Shown piece after piece: positions 23,928 through 33,137 of a stretch of 64,000 bases of DNA. Positions within the stretch are counted from its first letter, which is position 1. Each line of letters starts with the position of its first letter. The position numbers were made by a program, and so were the translations under genes. The stretch covers positions 1 through 64,000 of the forward strand of contig CAKUGY010000002.1 of the NCBI GenBank assembly GCA_934654835.1. The letters run 5' to 3'. Origin of the DNA: an uncultured Collinsella sp. (GTDB lineage Bacteria > Actinomycetota > Coriobacteriia > Coriobacteriales > Coriobacteriaceae). The notes under the pieces are model-generated. The model was not told the origin of the DNA and ran no database searches. It was given only the letters and a program-made list of their open reading frames with translations.

Positions 23928-24477
23928 AGGTCATATGTCGCGTTCCTCGCCCTCGGGGAGGACGCGTACGCCGCGGCCTGGGAGATGGCGTTCGTGGTAA
24001 AACAGCCTTACGCCTACGAGAACGTTTGCAAACTCTTGAATTGGGACAAGAACATCAACGGCCAGAACATCGGTGGCTACAAGTACGATGAGGCTACCAA
24101 GACGTTCCCGGTGCTCATCAACTACGACGAGGATCCTTCCATCGCCGCTTCGATCCAGTACGAGGACCACTTCGTGTTTCCGAGCAAGCTGATCGCTTTG
24201 TCCAAGAGCCGCCGCAACCTCGAGAGCGCTGACGTAAAACGTCTGCGCTCATGGTCCGAAAACGATATGAAGATCTACCTGTTCGTCCGTAAGAACAAAG
24301 ACGACAAGACCGCTGGTAAGGAGTTCTATTTCCTGGGCGAGATAGAACCGACGGGGGGAGTACGAGCAGATTGCGATGGCCGAGACCGGTGACTCTGCCG
24401 TCGCAATCGGATACAGGCTCGACGTCCCTGTGGAGTCGGACCTGCATCACTGCCTCACAGCTGATTTAGGCGATGCC
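23928..24477 (+). pseudogene. C-terminal remnant of a DUF3427-type helicase
   Basis: Reading from about 23931 gives YVAFLALGEDAYAAAWEM, then a DUF3427-like segment (YAYENVCKLLNWDKN; SKSRRNLESADVKRL; MKIYLFVRKNKDDKTAGKEF; YFLGEIEP). DUF3427 normally sits at the C-terminus of a DEAD-box/PLD helicase that is missing here. At the G6 run near 24353 the reading shifts by one base; the other frame continues with YEQIAMAETGDSAVAIGYR to the end. No start codon or helicase motifs are present, so this is a gene relic. Confidence 0.75.
24279..24477 (+). repeat. Inner direct repeat, copy 1 (DUF3427 tail)
   Basis: 199 bp aligned without gaps to 29267-29465 and about 94% identical. Both copies carry the same extra G in the G6 run, so that change predates the duplication. 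The two copies bracket the STAND gene. Confidence 0.8.
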
Positions 24478-24478
24478 T

Positions 24479-24562
24479 TGATGTGCTCAAGCTCGTAGTT
24501 GATATGCACCGGAATCGCCGTTGCGAGATATGTCAAATTGGCATGGATGGTTACGAGTGTTA
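24479..24562 (-). pseudogene. Fragment of a DUF262/GmrSD-like gene
   Basis: On the minus strand this reads HANLTYLATAIPVHINYELEHI, matching residues around 465-485 of the intact DUF262 protein encoded at 29465-31231. It directly follows the DUF3427 tail, the same order as at 29465, but with the rest of the gene deleted. Confidence 0.65.
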
Positions 24563-24830
24563 GCGTCGGGAGAATTCAGCCTCCCGCAATCACGACGTTA
24601 GCAAACACAGCGATGTCCGAGCGCAGGCGCGCGGCGAGGGAGGACAGGGTGGCGAAGTCGGCGCGGATGAAGGCTGCGAGGGTGGTAGAATCCGGGGAAA
24701 GGGATGGGAGTACCCGACCAGCGCGTCCGTCGTCGGCTTGAGAGCCGACATCCGCTACGAGTCCAGCGTGTACCGGGATTGACCGGGATGACCAACATCA
24801 ACTTTATGCCGACGCTTCCTAAGCGCGCAC
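24563..24830. other. Degenerate stretch before the STAND gene
   Basis: No intact gene. On the plus strand a coding-like tail, EYPTSASVVGLRADIRYES, ends at a TGA near 24780. It looks like the C-terminus of another lost protein, but I cannot name it. Confidence 0.35.
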
Positions 24831-24859
24831 TTGACAAGCAAAGCAGAGGATATTATTAG
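24831..24859 (+). promoter_or_regulatory. Promoter of the STAND gene
   Basis: Consensus TTGACA at 24831-24836 and TATTAG at 24854-24859, 17 bp apart. The start codon is 20 bp downstream. Confidence 0.65.
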
Positions 24860-24879
24860 ACTAGACAAGGGGCCCTATC

Positions 24880-27800
24880 TTGGGAATATTCGATAAATTC
24901 AACAATCAGAGCTTAAGCGACCAGGACGCTTTCGAGGAGCTGTGCTGTCAGCTCTTCGAAACTTGGGGTACGACGACAAGGGGCTTTGATAGCTGTTGGG
25001 ATTATCGAGACATCAGAGGTGCCGGTGGTGACGGAGGCATTGAGGCCTATTGGCACAACCACAACGATAACCAATACATCGGCATTCAGGCAAAGTGGTT
25101 TCCGAATACCATTACTTCGTCCCAATACGGACAGATTAGAAGTTCAATCGGAACGGCAGTGGGCCTTCGACCGACCTTGACCACATACATCATCTGCATA
25201 CCGCACAACCTTACATCCGTGCATGTTGGAAAGGGTAAGCTCACTGTACCCGGAGAAGAAGCTTCATGGAAGTCGTTTGAGGACAAGATCGCTAAGGATT
25301 ATCCCAAGGTCAAGTTCCTGCTCTGGGACGAGCACCATATTGAAAACCTCCTGCAAGAACCTGCAAATGATGGACGACTGCGGTTCTGGTTTGAAAAGTC
25401 TGCTGTTAACCCCGATGTCGTTAAGCTAGCCATGAGCGAGGCGATCCAAAGTTTTCATGACCGATACGTGCCCGAGATAACCGACGATGGCGACCTTGCC
25501 GCTTTTCTTGACAACTTCTTTGGCACGATCGAAAGCAGAAGACTCACTATCAAGGACATCGATACCTGCCTTGATGTCTGCCATAATCTTGCATACGTTA
25601 CCAGCTCTTTTATTGGCGTTGGAGACAAGATATCGGATGAACTTAAAGCTTCTACCACTCGTTGCCACGATGCCATTCTTACGTATGCTGACGCCCTATC
25701 CCAATGGCGTCTCATGCTCATTTCAGAGCCGCACAGGCTGATCGATGTCGAAAGCATCTCTGTCGATTACGGCGCAATCGAAGGGTTCGAGTCCGACATT
25801 CAAGACTTGAAGGATAAATACAAGCTTACCGCTCATGCGGACGAGCTGATTAGGCTAATCGAAAAGTTCAGGGAGCTGCCTGGAGAATATGAGATTCGCA
25901 GGTCAATGCACACTGCTTTTAGCGCTCCTCACTGCCTTGTTGTAGGCGAGCAGGGAACCGGCAAGACTTGTGGGCTTGCAAGCGAGGCAGCTGGATACCT
26001 TAACGAGAGAAAGCATTTGCCCATTCTTTTGAGGGCCGGAGATATCGGCGAACAAGACGGATGGAGACAGATAATCACAAATGCCCTCGGTCTTACCGGT
26101 TGGACGGAAGCTCAGTTATGGCAAGCATTGAGCGCATCCGCCGCCATGTACGACACATGTGAAGATGACATTGCCGTCAGAGCAAAGGTTGCGATCTTTG
26201 TTGATGGACTGGATGAAAGACAGCCTGCTACACGGTGGACGTCACTCATAAGGCAAGGTAACGCAATTACAAAGGAGTATCCGAGAATTAGATTTGTATA
26301 TTCCACGCGCCCCCACGGTGTCGAACGTAGTGGTGCCGATGACCTGTGGGATTGCTGGTACTGCATCGATAAGAATGGCGATGTTCCAGCGTGGAAGATC
26401 TTCGACCGCTATATCGAGCACTACTCGATAGACCTGGCTGGCAACACCCGATATAAGTGGCTACTCAAAAAGCCCATGGAACTGCGAATGTTCTGCACCG
26501 CCTATGGCGGAAGACGAATCGACAAGGAGGTATCGACCTGCCTGACCTCACTCGTCAAGGCCGAGGTCGATAGGCTCGATGAAGAGTATGCCGCACGCAA
26601 CGTGAAGCCAAACGGCATCCACGATAGACCAGTCTGGACCACGCTCGACGTGCTTGCGAACTCGTTCTTGAAGGACGACAACCCACGGGATCGAACGGCT
26701 ATTGGAACCCTGTTAGAGATGGCTGGCATTCGACGTGAGGACATCGGTTCGATGCTTGACTTTCTCGAGACGTATGGCATCCTCGTCACCATACGACAGC
26801 CTGGTCCCACAAGCGTGTCTCCTGCAACATTCTCATACCAGCTCGGCTCACGGCATCTGTGGGACTATTTCATGGCAGTAATACTCATGGAGGCCGATGG
26901 CGGAAGAGCCGTAGAACTCCTCTCGAAGCATAGAAATGCCGCCCTCATGTATGCGATCTTGCTGGTCGAAAAGAACGGTATCCTGCCTCTTGAGAACGAG
27001 GTTCTTCTCAGTGCTTTGGGGGCTGACGGTGCCCGCCATGTGACCATAGATGCGCTGGCAAGTGCGGATAAGGACACTGTCGGCAAATTCAAACAGTGGG
27101 TACTTGACGAGATGGCAGAGGACAGAGAGTCATTCGCTGAGATCGTCAACGGCATAATTGTTCGAGTGGCATGCGAGCGGGATCATCCCCTTGGGCCTCT
27201 GATGTTCGATGAGTACATGAGAACGTTCCCAACGCCAATCGAGAGAGATCGGATGTGGTCGATACCAAAGGAGATGTCGAGCGGCTACGGGCTGTCCATG
27301 TACTACGAACGAGATGCGGTGCGACACCTGCCTCGGCTGCATAAAGACGACCGTTGGAGTCAAATGCCGCTCCTTTTGGCCTGGTGCCTGACGGCAGTCA
27401 GCAACCTGCGTCGGCGACACTGCAGAAACGAGCTGGTGCAATGGGCAATGGCCAATCCCAGCGAATATGTCGAGCTGTTTGCTCGGTTTGCTAATTGCGA
27501 TGATCCCCAAGTCCGCGAGGACATGTTTGCCATCGCAGGGGAGGTCGTCTGCCAGGGGGAAGCAGACACGACCGTTAAGAAACGCTGTGCAAATATTGTT
27601 CTTGAGGCCTTGTTTAAGAGTCCCGGCAGACCAGGAAACAGGGATGCCGTGCTGCGACATTACGGAAGGATGCTTGTTGAACATTGCGGCGAGATGGATC
27701 TTGTCGGCCAGAAAGACATCGAGCTAAGCAGGCCACCTTACGCGGTTGAAGACGAGATGGTTGCGCTGCCCATTTACGCTGAAGCTGCTGAGTCGGAAAG

Positions 27801-29280
27801 AATGGGCGGATACGAAACCATCCACTATGACCTGGCCCGCTATGTGCTCGTAGACAAGCTCGAAAGCGTGTTTGGCATTCCCCGTTTCCGTGGCAACGGC
27901 GACCATGAATCTGGCGATGTTCTGCAAATCATTGAGAGGTCTGCTGCTGCGGCAGGAATCGACGCACCTAAGTTTGAAGGTTGGGCTATTTCCGCCACAT
28001 ATCAATATCTTGTTGACCACGGATATGAGACGGAGTTTTTCGTTGGCCCCCTTGATGACAAAGGCTATCGCTATGGAGGCGTCGACTATAAGATATCGGG
28101 TGCGTTCGGAAGCGCCGACCATGGTTCTAAGAGCAAGGTTATGACCGTCGCTGAGAAGTATGTCTGGTGTGCAAGAGCCGAAATCTGCGGCTTCATGGCA
28201 GACAGGGTGCCCGTGTATAGGAGCGCACGGCAGAACGGCAACACCAACGAATCTTATGGGCTTGTCCACGACTACTCCGATCTGCTCAGCTATCAAAGCC
28301 CCCTCTTCGAGGCGACCGTGAACGGACTGGCAGCCGAACGGGATGGCATCATACCGGTTTTCCCACCCGAATTCACATGCGAGGACGGCGATCGGCTATG
28401 CTCGGAACAAGAGCTTAACGATTGGATCAGGGCGGGCAACGCCGAGGCCCTGATTTCACTCATCGGGCATGTGCCAAACGTCGATCTTTCGATTGATGGG
28501 CCCGCTGTTCCTCTTGCGCTATACGCAAGTGACTGGGGCGTCTGCGGCAAGCAAGCCCGCGCTTGGATCTACGCTGGAGCTATGACTTCTGACGAGTTTT
28601 CCAAGCTCTCTGAATTCGGGACCGTGGCGATAGCAGGCTACGACCATACCTCCGCATTCGCAACGGGTATTGCATGCGAAGCGACTTATATCTCGCCGGT
28701 CGAATACCTATCAGCTTCCTGGATCAGGGAATATGACGAAGACCACGAGTGGGCCAAGATCGCTGATGTCCATGTGGAGGCTTCTCCTCTGTCAGGGAGC
28801 GGTGTTGACAGTCTTACTGACGTTGGAGACTACTGGTACCGATTCCCCTCAAAGCTTGCAATGGATTTGTGTGGGGTAGCACGCACTGATGGCGCACGCT
28901 ACTTTGATGCAAAAGGCATGGCTACTTTTGAAGATATTGAGTATGGTGAGCCTTACAAGAAGCATTACCAGGCTTTGCTTGCCAGCAAAGACAAGCTCTA
29001 TGGAGCGCTTGACGAGAGAGACCTGCATCCCGTCTGGTGCGTCACTCTCCAAAGGGATGGCAACAGGCTGGCAGACGAGCGGCTGCGACACCTCGATGCG
29101 CGAACCGAAGCTTCATGGCTGATTTGGATAGGGGCAGATGGCAAGTATTGTTCGTGCATCATGTCGGACGAGTATCCTGTACCCGAACAAACTCATGAAC
29201 CCTCGGGGATAATTGCAGAGCTGCTTGAGAAATACGCGGTTCGTGATGTCGAGGGCGAAGTGGCATCTGTTCGTCCGTAA
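24880..29280 (+). CDS. Large nuclease-STAND NTPase, probable antiviral (Avs-like) protein
   Basis: A 1466-residue protein. Residues ~10-75 look like a PD-(D/E)XK nuclease of the Mrr type: DAFEELCCQLFE, then GAGGDGGIEAYW and IGIQAKWF, giving the Asp and Gln-x-Lys of the active site. A NACHT/STAND ATPase follows with Walker A VVGEQGTGKTCG near 353-365 and Walker B AIFVDGLDERQP near 436. The last ~900 residues contain helical repeats and a unique C-terminal region without motifs, the usual sensor part. The start is TTG with AAGGGG upstream. Base composition is clearly AT-richer than the flanks, suggesting transfer. The stop codon lies inside a repeat derived from a DUF3427 gene, so the last few residues (EVASVRP) may not be original. 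Confidence 0.72.
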   Translation: MGIFDKFNNQSLSDQDAFEELCCQLFETWGTTTRGFDSCWDYRDIRGAGGDGGIEAYWHNHNDNQYIGIQAKWFPNTITSSQYGQIRSSIGTAVGLRPTLTTYIICIPHNLTSVHVGKGKLTVPGEEASWKSFEDKIAKDYPKVKFLLWDEHHIENLLQEPANDGRLRFWFEKSAVNPDVVKLAMSEAIQSFHDRYVPEITDDGDLAAFLDNFFGTIESRRLTIKDIDTCLDVCHNLAYVTSSFIGVGDKISDELKASTTRCHDAILTYADALSQWRLMLISEPHRLIDVESISVDYGAIEGFESDIQDLKDKYKLTAHADELIRLIEKFRELPGEYEIRRSMHTAFSAPHCLVVGEQGTGKTCGLASEAAGYLNERKHLPILLRAGDIGEQDGWRQIITNALGLTGWTEAQLWQALSASAAMYDTCEDDIAVRAKVAIFVDGLDERQPATRWTSLIRQGNAITKEYPRIRFVYSTRPHGVERSGADDLWDCWYCIDKNGDVPAWKIFDRYIEHYSIDLAGNTRYKWLLKKPMELRMFCTAYGGRRIDKEVSTCLTSLVKAEVDRLDEEYAARNVKPNGIHDRPVWTTLDVLANSFLKDDNPRDRTAIGTLLEMAGIRREDIGSMLDFLETYGILVTIRQPGPTSVSPATFSYQLGSRHLWDYFMAVILMEADGGRAVELLSKHRNAALMYAILLVEKNGILPLENEVLLSALGADGARHVTIDALASADKDTVGKFKQWVLDEMAEDRESFAEIVNGIIVRVACERDHPLGPLMFDEYMRTFPTPIERDRMWSIPKEMSSGYGLSMYYERDAVRHLPRLHKDDRWSQMPLLLAWCLTAVSNLRRRHCRNELVQWAMANPSEYVELFARFANCDDPQVREDMFAIAGEVVCQGEADTTVKKRCANIVLEALFKSPGRPGNRDAVLRHYGRMLVEHCGEMDLVGQKDIELSRPPYAVEDEMVALPIYAEAAESERMGGYETIHYDLARYVLVDKLESVFGIPRFRGNGDHESGDVLQIIERSAAAAGIDAPKFEGWAISATYQYLVDHGYETEFFVGPLDDKGYRYGGVDYKISGAFGSADHGSKSKVMTVAEKYVWCARAEICGFMADRVPVYRSARQNGNTNESYGLVHDYSDLLSYQSPLFEATVNGLAAERDGIIPVFPPEFTCEDGDRLCSEQELNDWIRAGNAEALISLIGHVPNVDLSIDGPAVPLALYASDWGVCGKQARAWIYAGAMTSDEFSKLSEFGTVAIAGYDHTSAFATGIACEATYISPVEYLSASWIREYDEDHEWAKIADVHVEASPLSGSGVDSLTDVGDYWYRFPSKLAMDLCGVARTDGARYFDAKGMATFEDIEYGEPYKKHYQALLASKDKLYGALDERDLHPVWCVTLQRDGNRLADERLRHLDARTEASWLIWIGADGKYCSCIMSDEYPVPEQTHEPSGIIAELLEKYAVRDVEGEVASVRP

Positions 29281-29465
29281 GCACAAAGACGACAAGACCG
29301 CTGGTAAGGAGTTCTATTTCCTGGGCGAGATGGAACCGACGGGGGGAGTACGAGCAGATTGCGATGGCCGAGACCGGTGACTCTGCCGTCGCAATCGGAT
29401 ACAGGCTCGACGTCCCTGTGGAGTCGAGCCTGTATCACTACCTCACAACCGATTTAGGTGATGCC
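29267..29465 (+). repeat. Inner direct repeat, copy 2 (DUF3427 tail)
   Basis: Second copy of the 199-bp DUF3427 tail. It ends with the original-looking TAA (after LTTDLGDA) that overlaps the stop of the convergent DUF262 gene. Its first 14 bases also supply the stop codon of the STAND gene. Confidence 0.8.
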
Positions 29466-31231
29466 TAACAGGGGCCGGTGTGGAGAAGGTGCCTGGCAAG
29501 ACTCCTGCCAACCATCTCTGCGCGATGCAGGATATGGGTATTTGCCTCATCGGGTTGCTTTGCATCGATGGCATCCACGATCGAATCGAGTTCCTCGCGC
29601 GTGGGGTACTCGGAATTGTCAATGAGCCAGTCGTATTTTCCATGGGTGTTCACCTCGTAGAGATTCTTGTACTTTTTCTTGTTGTTGTCGGGCTTCGGCA
29701 GGTACATGCAGTTTCCGATATTGCCGCCGAGGATATTTTTGGCAACGGACGAATCGGTGATGATCTTTTTTGCGGTGATATGCTCGAGCTCGAAATTGAT
29801 GCCAGCGGGGATCGTGTGAGCAAGGTATGTCAAATTGGCGTGGATGGTCACCAGCGCTTTGACATCTTTGGAGAAGTTTATTCCTGGCGTCGCGTCGCCG
29901 AGCCATTGGGTGTACGCATCCATGAACTGATCCGAGCTGATGGGCATGGCGTAGGTACGATGTCCGTCAGGATAATATTCGAAGAGGCGTTGGTCACCAT
30001 GAGAGCCCCAGCTATTAGTGAGGAAATCGTAAACATAAGCTGCGGGAATGTTTTTGAGGATAGCTGAGAACTCCGCATCCGTTTCCTTGTTCCAGAGGTC
30101 GGCAAAGTACGAGAGGGTCTTAAATGACGTCGTGATGCCGGTGGCATACTGGCCCGTTTTGGATGATTTAATAACGGTGAGCAGTTTGTCGAAGGTCTTC
30201 TGCAGGCTCACGCAGATGCGATCGATCTGAGTGAGGATAAGTTCGAGGTTCTTTTTGATGTAGTCGATTCGATCCACGAGAGAATTGAGTTGCCTGTTGT
30301 CGACATCGGCTGCGATTGCAAGTACGCCAAATCCAAGCTCATTCGCGGTCTTGTCAGATCCGGCTGCCAGTGCAGGCAGCGCTTCTTGGATATACGAACC
30401 GACTGCTCGGCCCAACTCGGCCAACGTGATGGTCCGTTTCTGGTTAAGTTCGTCTGCGGAATAATCGAGCAATTCGAACTCAGCGTTGTCGGCAAGTTCG
30501 TTGTAGTACTCCTGAACTTTCAACAGGATTCGATCCTGAAGCTTGGATGCCCCTGCTTCGGCGAGCTTGATTTCGGTGTGTGCCCATGCAGCACTGAAGA
30601 TCTCGTATTTGGAAAGGGGCACGCCGCCCTTGTTGAGGTTTTCGAACACCGTGGGAAGTAGCTGTTCATCGCCCGTGAACTTTAACGCGTAGACGATAAG
30701 GTCGTCGAGGTCGACAAACTCTTTGAGCTGCTTGTCGATGTCGTTGAACACATCGCAAACGCCGTTGCGCTGGCTTTCTCGTGCAAGGGAGTTGACCCAC
30801 TTCTGTCGAGCTTCTTTGTCCTTGATGAGATCCTCGAATTGTTTTTCGTTGTGGGTGGCGTCTTTGTCGTAGCTCTCTGGATCATGCAGCGCTTTGAACT
30901 GCTGGGAATCTTTGAAGAGGTCGAGGGCGGTGTTGTAGTACTCATCGAAAGTCGCCCTGTTGAGAGGCTTCCAATACCTAAGGCTGTCTTCTTTGTATTT
31001 CTTTAAGGTCGAAAGGCGCTGCTGGCCGTCAAGAAGCTGTAGTTCGGAATCGACGTCGCTGGTGCTGGGATGTACGAGGATCGTTCCAAACGGTAGGCCC
31101 TTGCTAAGCGTCTGGATAAAGTCCTGTTGGGCCTTGGCATTCCAAACGATGCCGCGCTGGAACGTGGGGATCTTGATGCGGTCGAGGTCGCTGATGTGGA
31201 ACTGAAGCTGTTCGTATTGAGGTTTAGTCAT
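29465..31231 (-). CDS. DUF262 (GmrS/ParB-like) protein with C-terminal HNH-like domain
   Basis: A 588-residue protein resembling GmrSD-type IV restriction enzymes that cleave modified DNA. The N-terminal DUF262 domain has IPTFQRGIVWN (about residues 20-30) and LLDGQQRLSTL (about 67-77), the ParB/sulfiredoxin-like NTPase signature. The middle is helical. The C-terminal part has FELEHITAKK (about 475) and GNIGNCMYLPKPDNNKKKYK, matching the His and Asn positions of DUF1524 HNH nucleases. ATG 31231 with GGAG upstream is preferred over TTG 31243. It is convergent with the DUF3427 remnant and lies in the island, so a defence role is likely. Confidence 0.75.
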   Translation of the reverse strand: MTKPQYEQLQFHISDLDRIKIPTFQRGIVWNAKAQQDFIQTLSKGLPFGTILVHPSTSDVDSELQLLDGQQRLSTLKKYKEDSLRYWKPLNRATFDEYYNTALDLFKDSQQFKALHDPESYDKDATHNEKQFEDLIKDKEARQKWVNSLARESQRNGVCDVFNDIDKQLKEFVDLDDLIVYALKFTGDEQLLPTVFENLNKGGVPLSKYEIFSAAWAHTEIKLAEAGASKLQDRILLKVQEYYNELADNAEFELLDYSADELNQKRTITLAELGRAVGSYIQEALPALAAGSDKTANELGFGVLAIAADVDNRQLNSLVDRIDYIKKNLELILTQIDRICVSLQKTFDKLLTVIKSSKTGQYATGITTSFKTLSYFADLWNKETDAEFSAILKNIPAAYVYDFLTNSWGSHGDQRLFEYYPDGHRTYAMPISSDQFMDAYTQWLGDATPGINFSKDVKALVTIHANLTYLAHTIPAGINFELEHITAKKIITDSSVAKNILGGNIGNCMYLPKPDNNKKKYKNLYEVNTHGKYDWLIDNSEYPTREELDSIVDAIDAKQPDEANTHILHRAEMVGRSLARHLLHTGPC

Positions 31232-31401
31232 CTGTATCTCCAAGCTAGCAAAATGTAATGTGCTGAGCCAATTGGATCACAAATGGATCGAGCAATAAAG
31301 ATCTAAAGCCACCCGGATCGATCTACGGTTCATATTGAAACAAACGAGGCCGCAGCCAGTGCGCCCACGACCTCATTGTGATGGGGCATGTGCTGTCAAA
31401 G

Positions 31402-32140
31402 TTAGTTGACGGCCTCAGGGCTTTGCTCGGCCTTGTGCCTTGCGTCTCGGTCGGCAATGCGCTGCTTTGTGTCGTCGTAGGCAGCCTTGGGATCAACCAT
31501 TTTTAAACGGAGCGGAGTAATTCGTTCCGGGGATGAGGTTGACCAGTCAGATAGATACGGGAAGTGTTACGACCGGAACTCCGCATGCGGTGACAAGCAT
31601 GACCGCAACGTCGTCAACTAGGCCGTTTACTTACTCGCCGAAGCTGTTGCTGGTGTCCTGAGCTCCGTTGGAGATGTTATCTACGGCGCTCGGGATCAGG
31701 TCAAGGGGATTCGGTAGGTTGTCCAGCCAGCTTGCGTCACCGGGTTGTTCTCGCACATCCTCTTCTGCCGCCTTTGCGGCCTCCTCGGCAGCAGCTTCTT
31801 CTGCCTCGAACTGTGCACGAGCTTCATCTTCAGCGACGGTAATGGCGTGGTGGTTGTCGTCGATCATCTTGGTGAAGTGGACGCTCGTAGGGATGATGAA
31901 CGCGGGGATGAGTGAGAGAGCAAACACCTTCTTGCCGACATTGAGAAGACCTGGGCCCCATTTGCTCCTGACGGCCAGAACGCCTGCTCCGATTGCCAAA
32001 AGCGAGATCGGGATAAGGTACGTGAAAGAGACAAATCCAAGAATGGACATGCTGAACTTCTCGAAGTAAGGGGCTGCGAGGGTGACCGTGAGGATGGGAG
32101 TCAAGTTGTGGGGGTCAAGCGTGCCGCGGATTTGGGCCAT
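31402..32140 (-). pseudogene. Decayed membrane protein gene with in-frame stops
   Basis: On the minus strand an open segment (start near 32050 or 32140) encodes two hydrophobic helices (FVSFTYLIPISLLAIGAGV and KKVFALSLIPAFIIPTSV) and a long acidic Ala/Glu-rich loop, and stops at TAA 31631-31633. The same frame continues after the stop with VNGLVDDVAVMLVTACGVPV, a third helix, meets a TGA at 31547-31549 where Trp would fit, and continues LVNLIPGTNYSAPFK. A frame change near 31500 leads to MVDPKAAYDDTKQRIADRD and a stop at 31402. The pieces read as one gene disabled by two stops and a frameshift. The family is not recognised. Confidence 0.55.
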
Positions 32141-32290
32141 GGGTACGGTTTCGATAACGGCTGGAAGGGGTTTTCGCTGAGAGCCGGCGAGGTGTACTCC
32201 TTTGACCATGACTGCACTTCGATTGATGGCCCATCGGATTGGGTTGATGGCAGCTTTACGGTGACGTTGCGGCTCCTGGAAGAAGAATAG
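32108..32290 (+). pseudogene. C-terminal fragment of an unknown protein
   Basis: The frame reads GYGFDNGWKGFSLRAGEVY and WVDGSFTVTLRLLEEE, which look like genuine protein sequence (alternating beta pattern), but there is no ribosome site or sensible start. It abuts the decayed membrane gene on the other strand, so the junction near 32110-32140 is probably a recombination scar. Confidence 0.4.
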
Positions 32291-32415
32291 CTGGTCAGAT
32301 GCTATGTAAAAGAGTTTTGGCGATGTCATTTGGCGTGTGAAGGGGCATTGTAAAACACGTTTGGTGGTACGGTTTGCATAGCCATGGCAACCTTTGAATC
32401 GTTGGAGGGGCACTT

Positions 32416-33015
32416 ATGGAACTTGCGCAACAGATCAGGCGGTACCGCACGGAAAAGGGACTCTCTCAGGAAGACTTAGCGGCGGCGATTTTTGTGTCGC
32501 GTCAAACTGTGTCTAACTGGGAAACGGATAAAACCTATCCCGATGTGCAGAATCTACTTTTGTTGAGCAATTTGTTTGAGGTGTCCATTGACTCTCTAAT
32601 CAAAGGGGATATGGAAGCTATGACAAAGATTATCAACGAAGACGCCCGCCGCATGATGCGTTACGCCTGGGCGGGTCTGATTCTGGCATTGGCGGGTGTA
32701 GCGGTGTTTGCCGCCTGCGTATTCAGGCTCAGGCTCGATTTAGTGTGGTGTTTTGTCGTGCTTGCAGTGATGTATGTTCCGGCCATGGTGTTGCTCTTGA
32801 AGGTCGACCGCATGAAGCACGATAACGATTTGATGACGTATGCGGAAATTAAGGCGTTCGTCGAGGGCGGGGAAGTGGATAGAGATAACGCCCATAGTCG
32901 CGCAGCCAGAAGAGGCGGATTCGTTAGCGGTGCGCTCAAGGTTGCCTTTGGGGTGGTAATGGCTCTTGTGGCTGGCGCCTTAGCGTACGGTGCGTGTGCG
33001 TTGCTGGGGCTGTAA
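32416..33015 (+). CDS. XRE-family regulator with C-terminal membrane segments
   Basis: A 199-residue protein. Residues 1-65 form a helix-turn-helix of the XRE type (RYRTEKGLSQEDLAAAIFVS; VSNWETDKTYPDVQNLLLL). Three hydrophobic helices follow (about 78-97, 102-122 and 175-198), so it is membrane-anchored. Such proteins often act as local regulators or partners of membrane sensors. GGAGGGG sits 7 bases before the ATG. It is the last gene in the island, with no clear operon partner. Confidence 0.85.
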   Translation: MELAQQIRRYRTEKGLSQEDLAAAIFVSRQTVSNWETDKTYPDVQNLLLLSNLFEVSIDSLIKGDMEAMTKIINEDARRMMRYAWAGLILALAGVAVFAACVFRLRLDLVWCFVVLAVMYVPAMVLLLKVDRMKHDNDLMTYAEIKAFVEGGEVDRDNAHSRAARRGGFVSGALKVAFGVVMALVAGALAYGACALLGL

Positions 33016-33137
33016 CACCGGTGTCCCTACTGCAAAGGCTGGCATCTTACCTCGCACCTCTTTGCCGACTAGGCGGTACGTGGACATGGGTCGAGCGTAC
33101 TGACTATCTAGAGCGTCTTCGTTCGCTCGTCTGCTTG

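Noticed and set aside
24353..24360. Programmed frameshift at the G6 run of the DUF3427 remnant
   Set aside because: Both copies have it, but neither has an intact upstream gene, so an inherited inactivating change is simpler.
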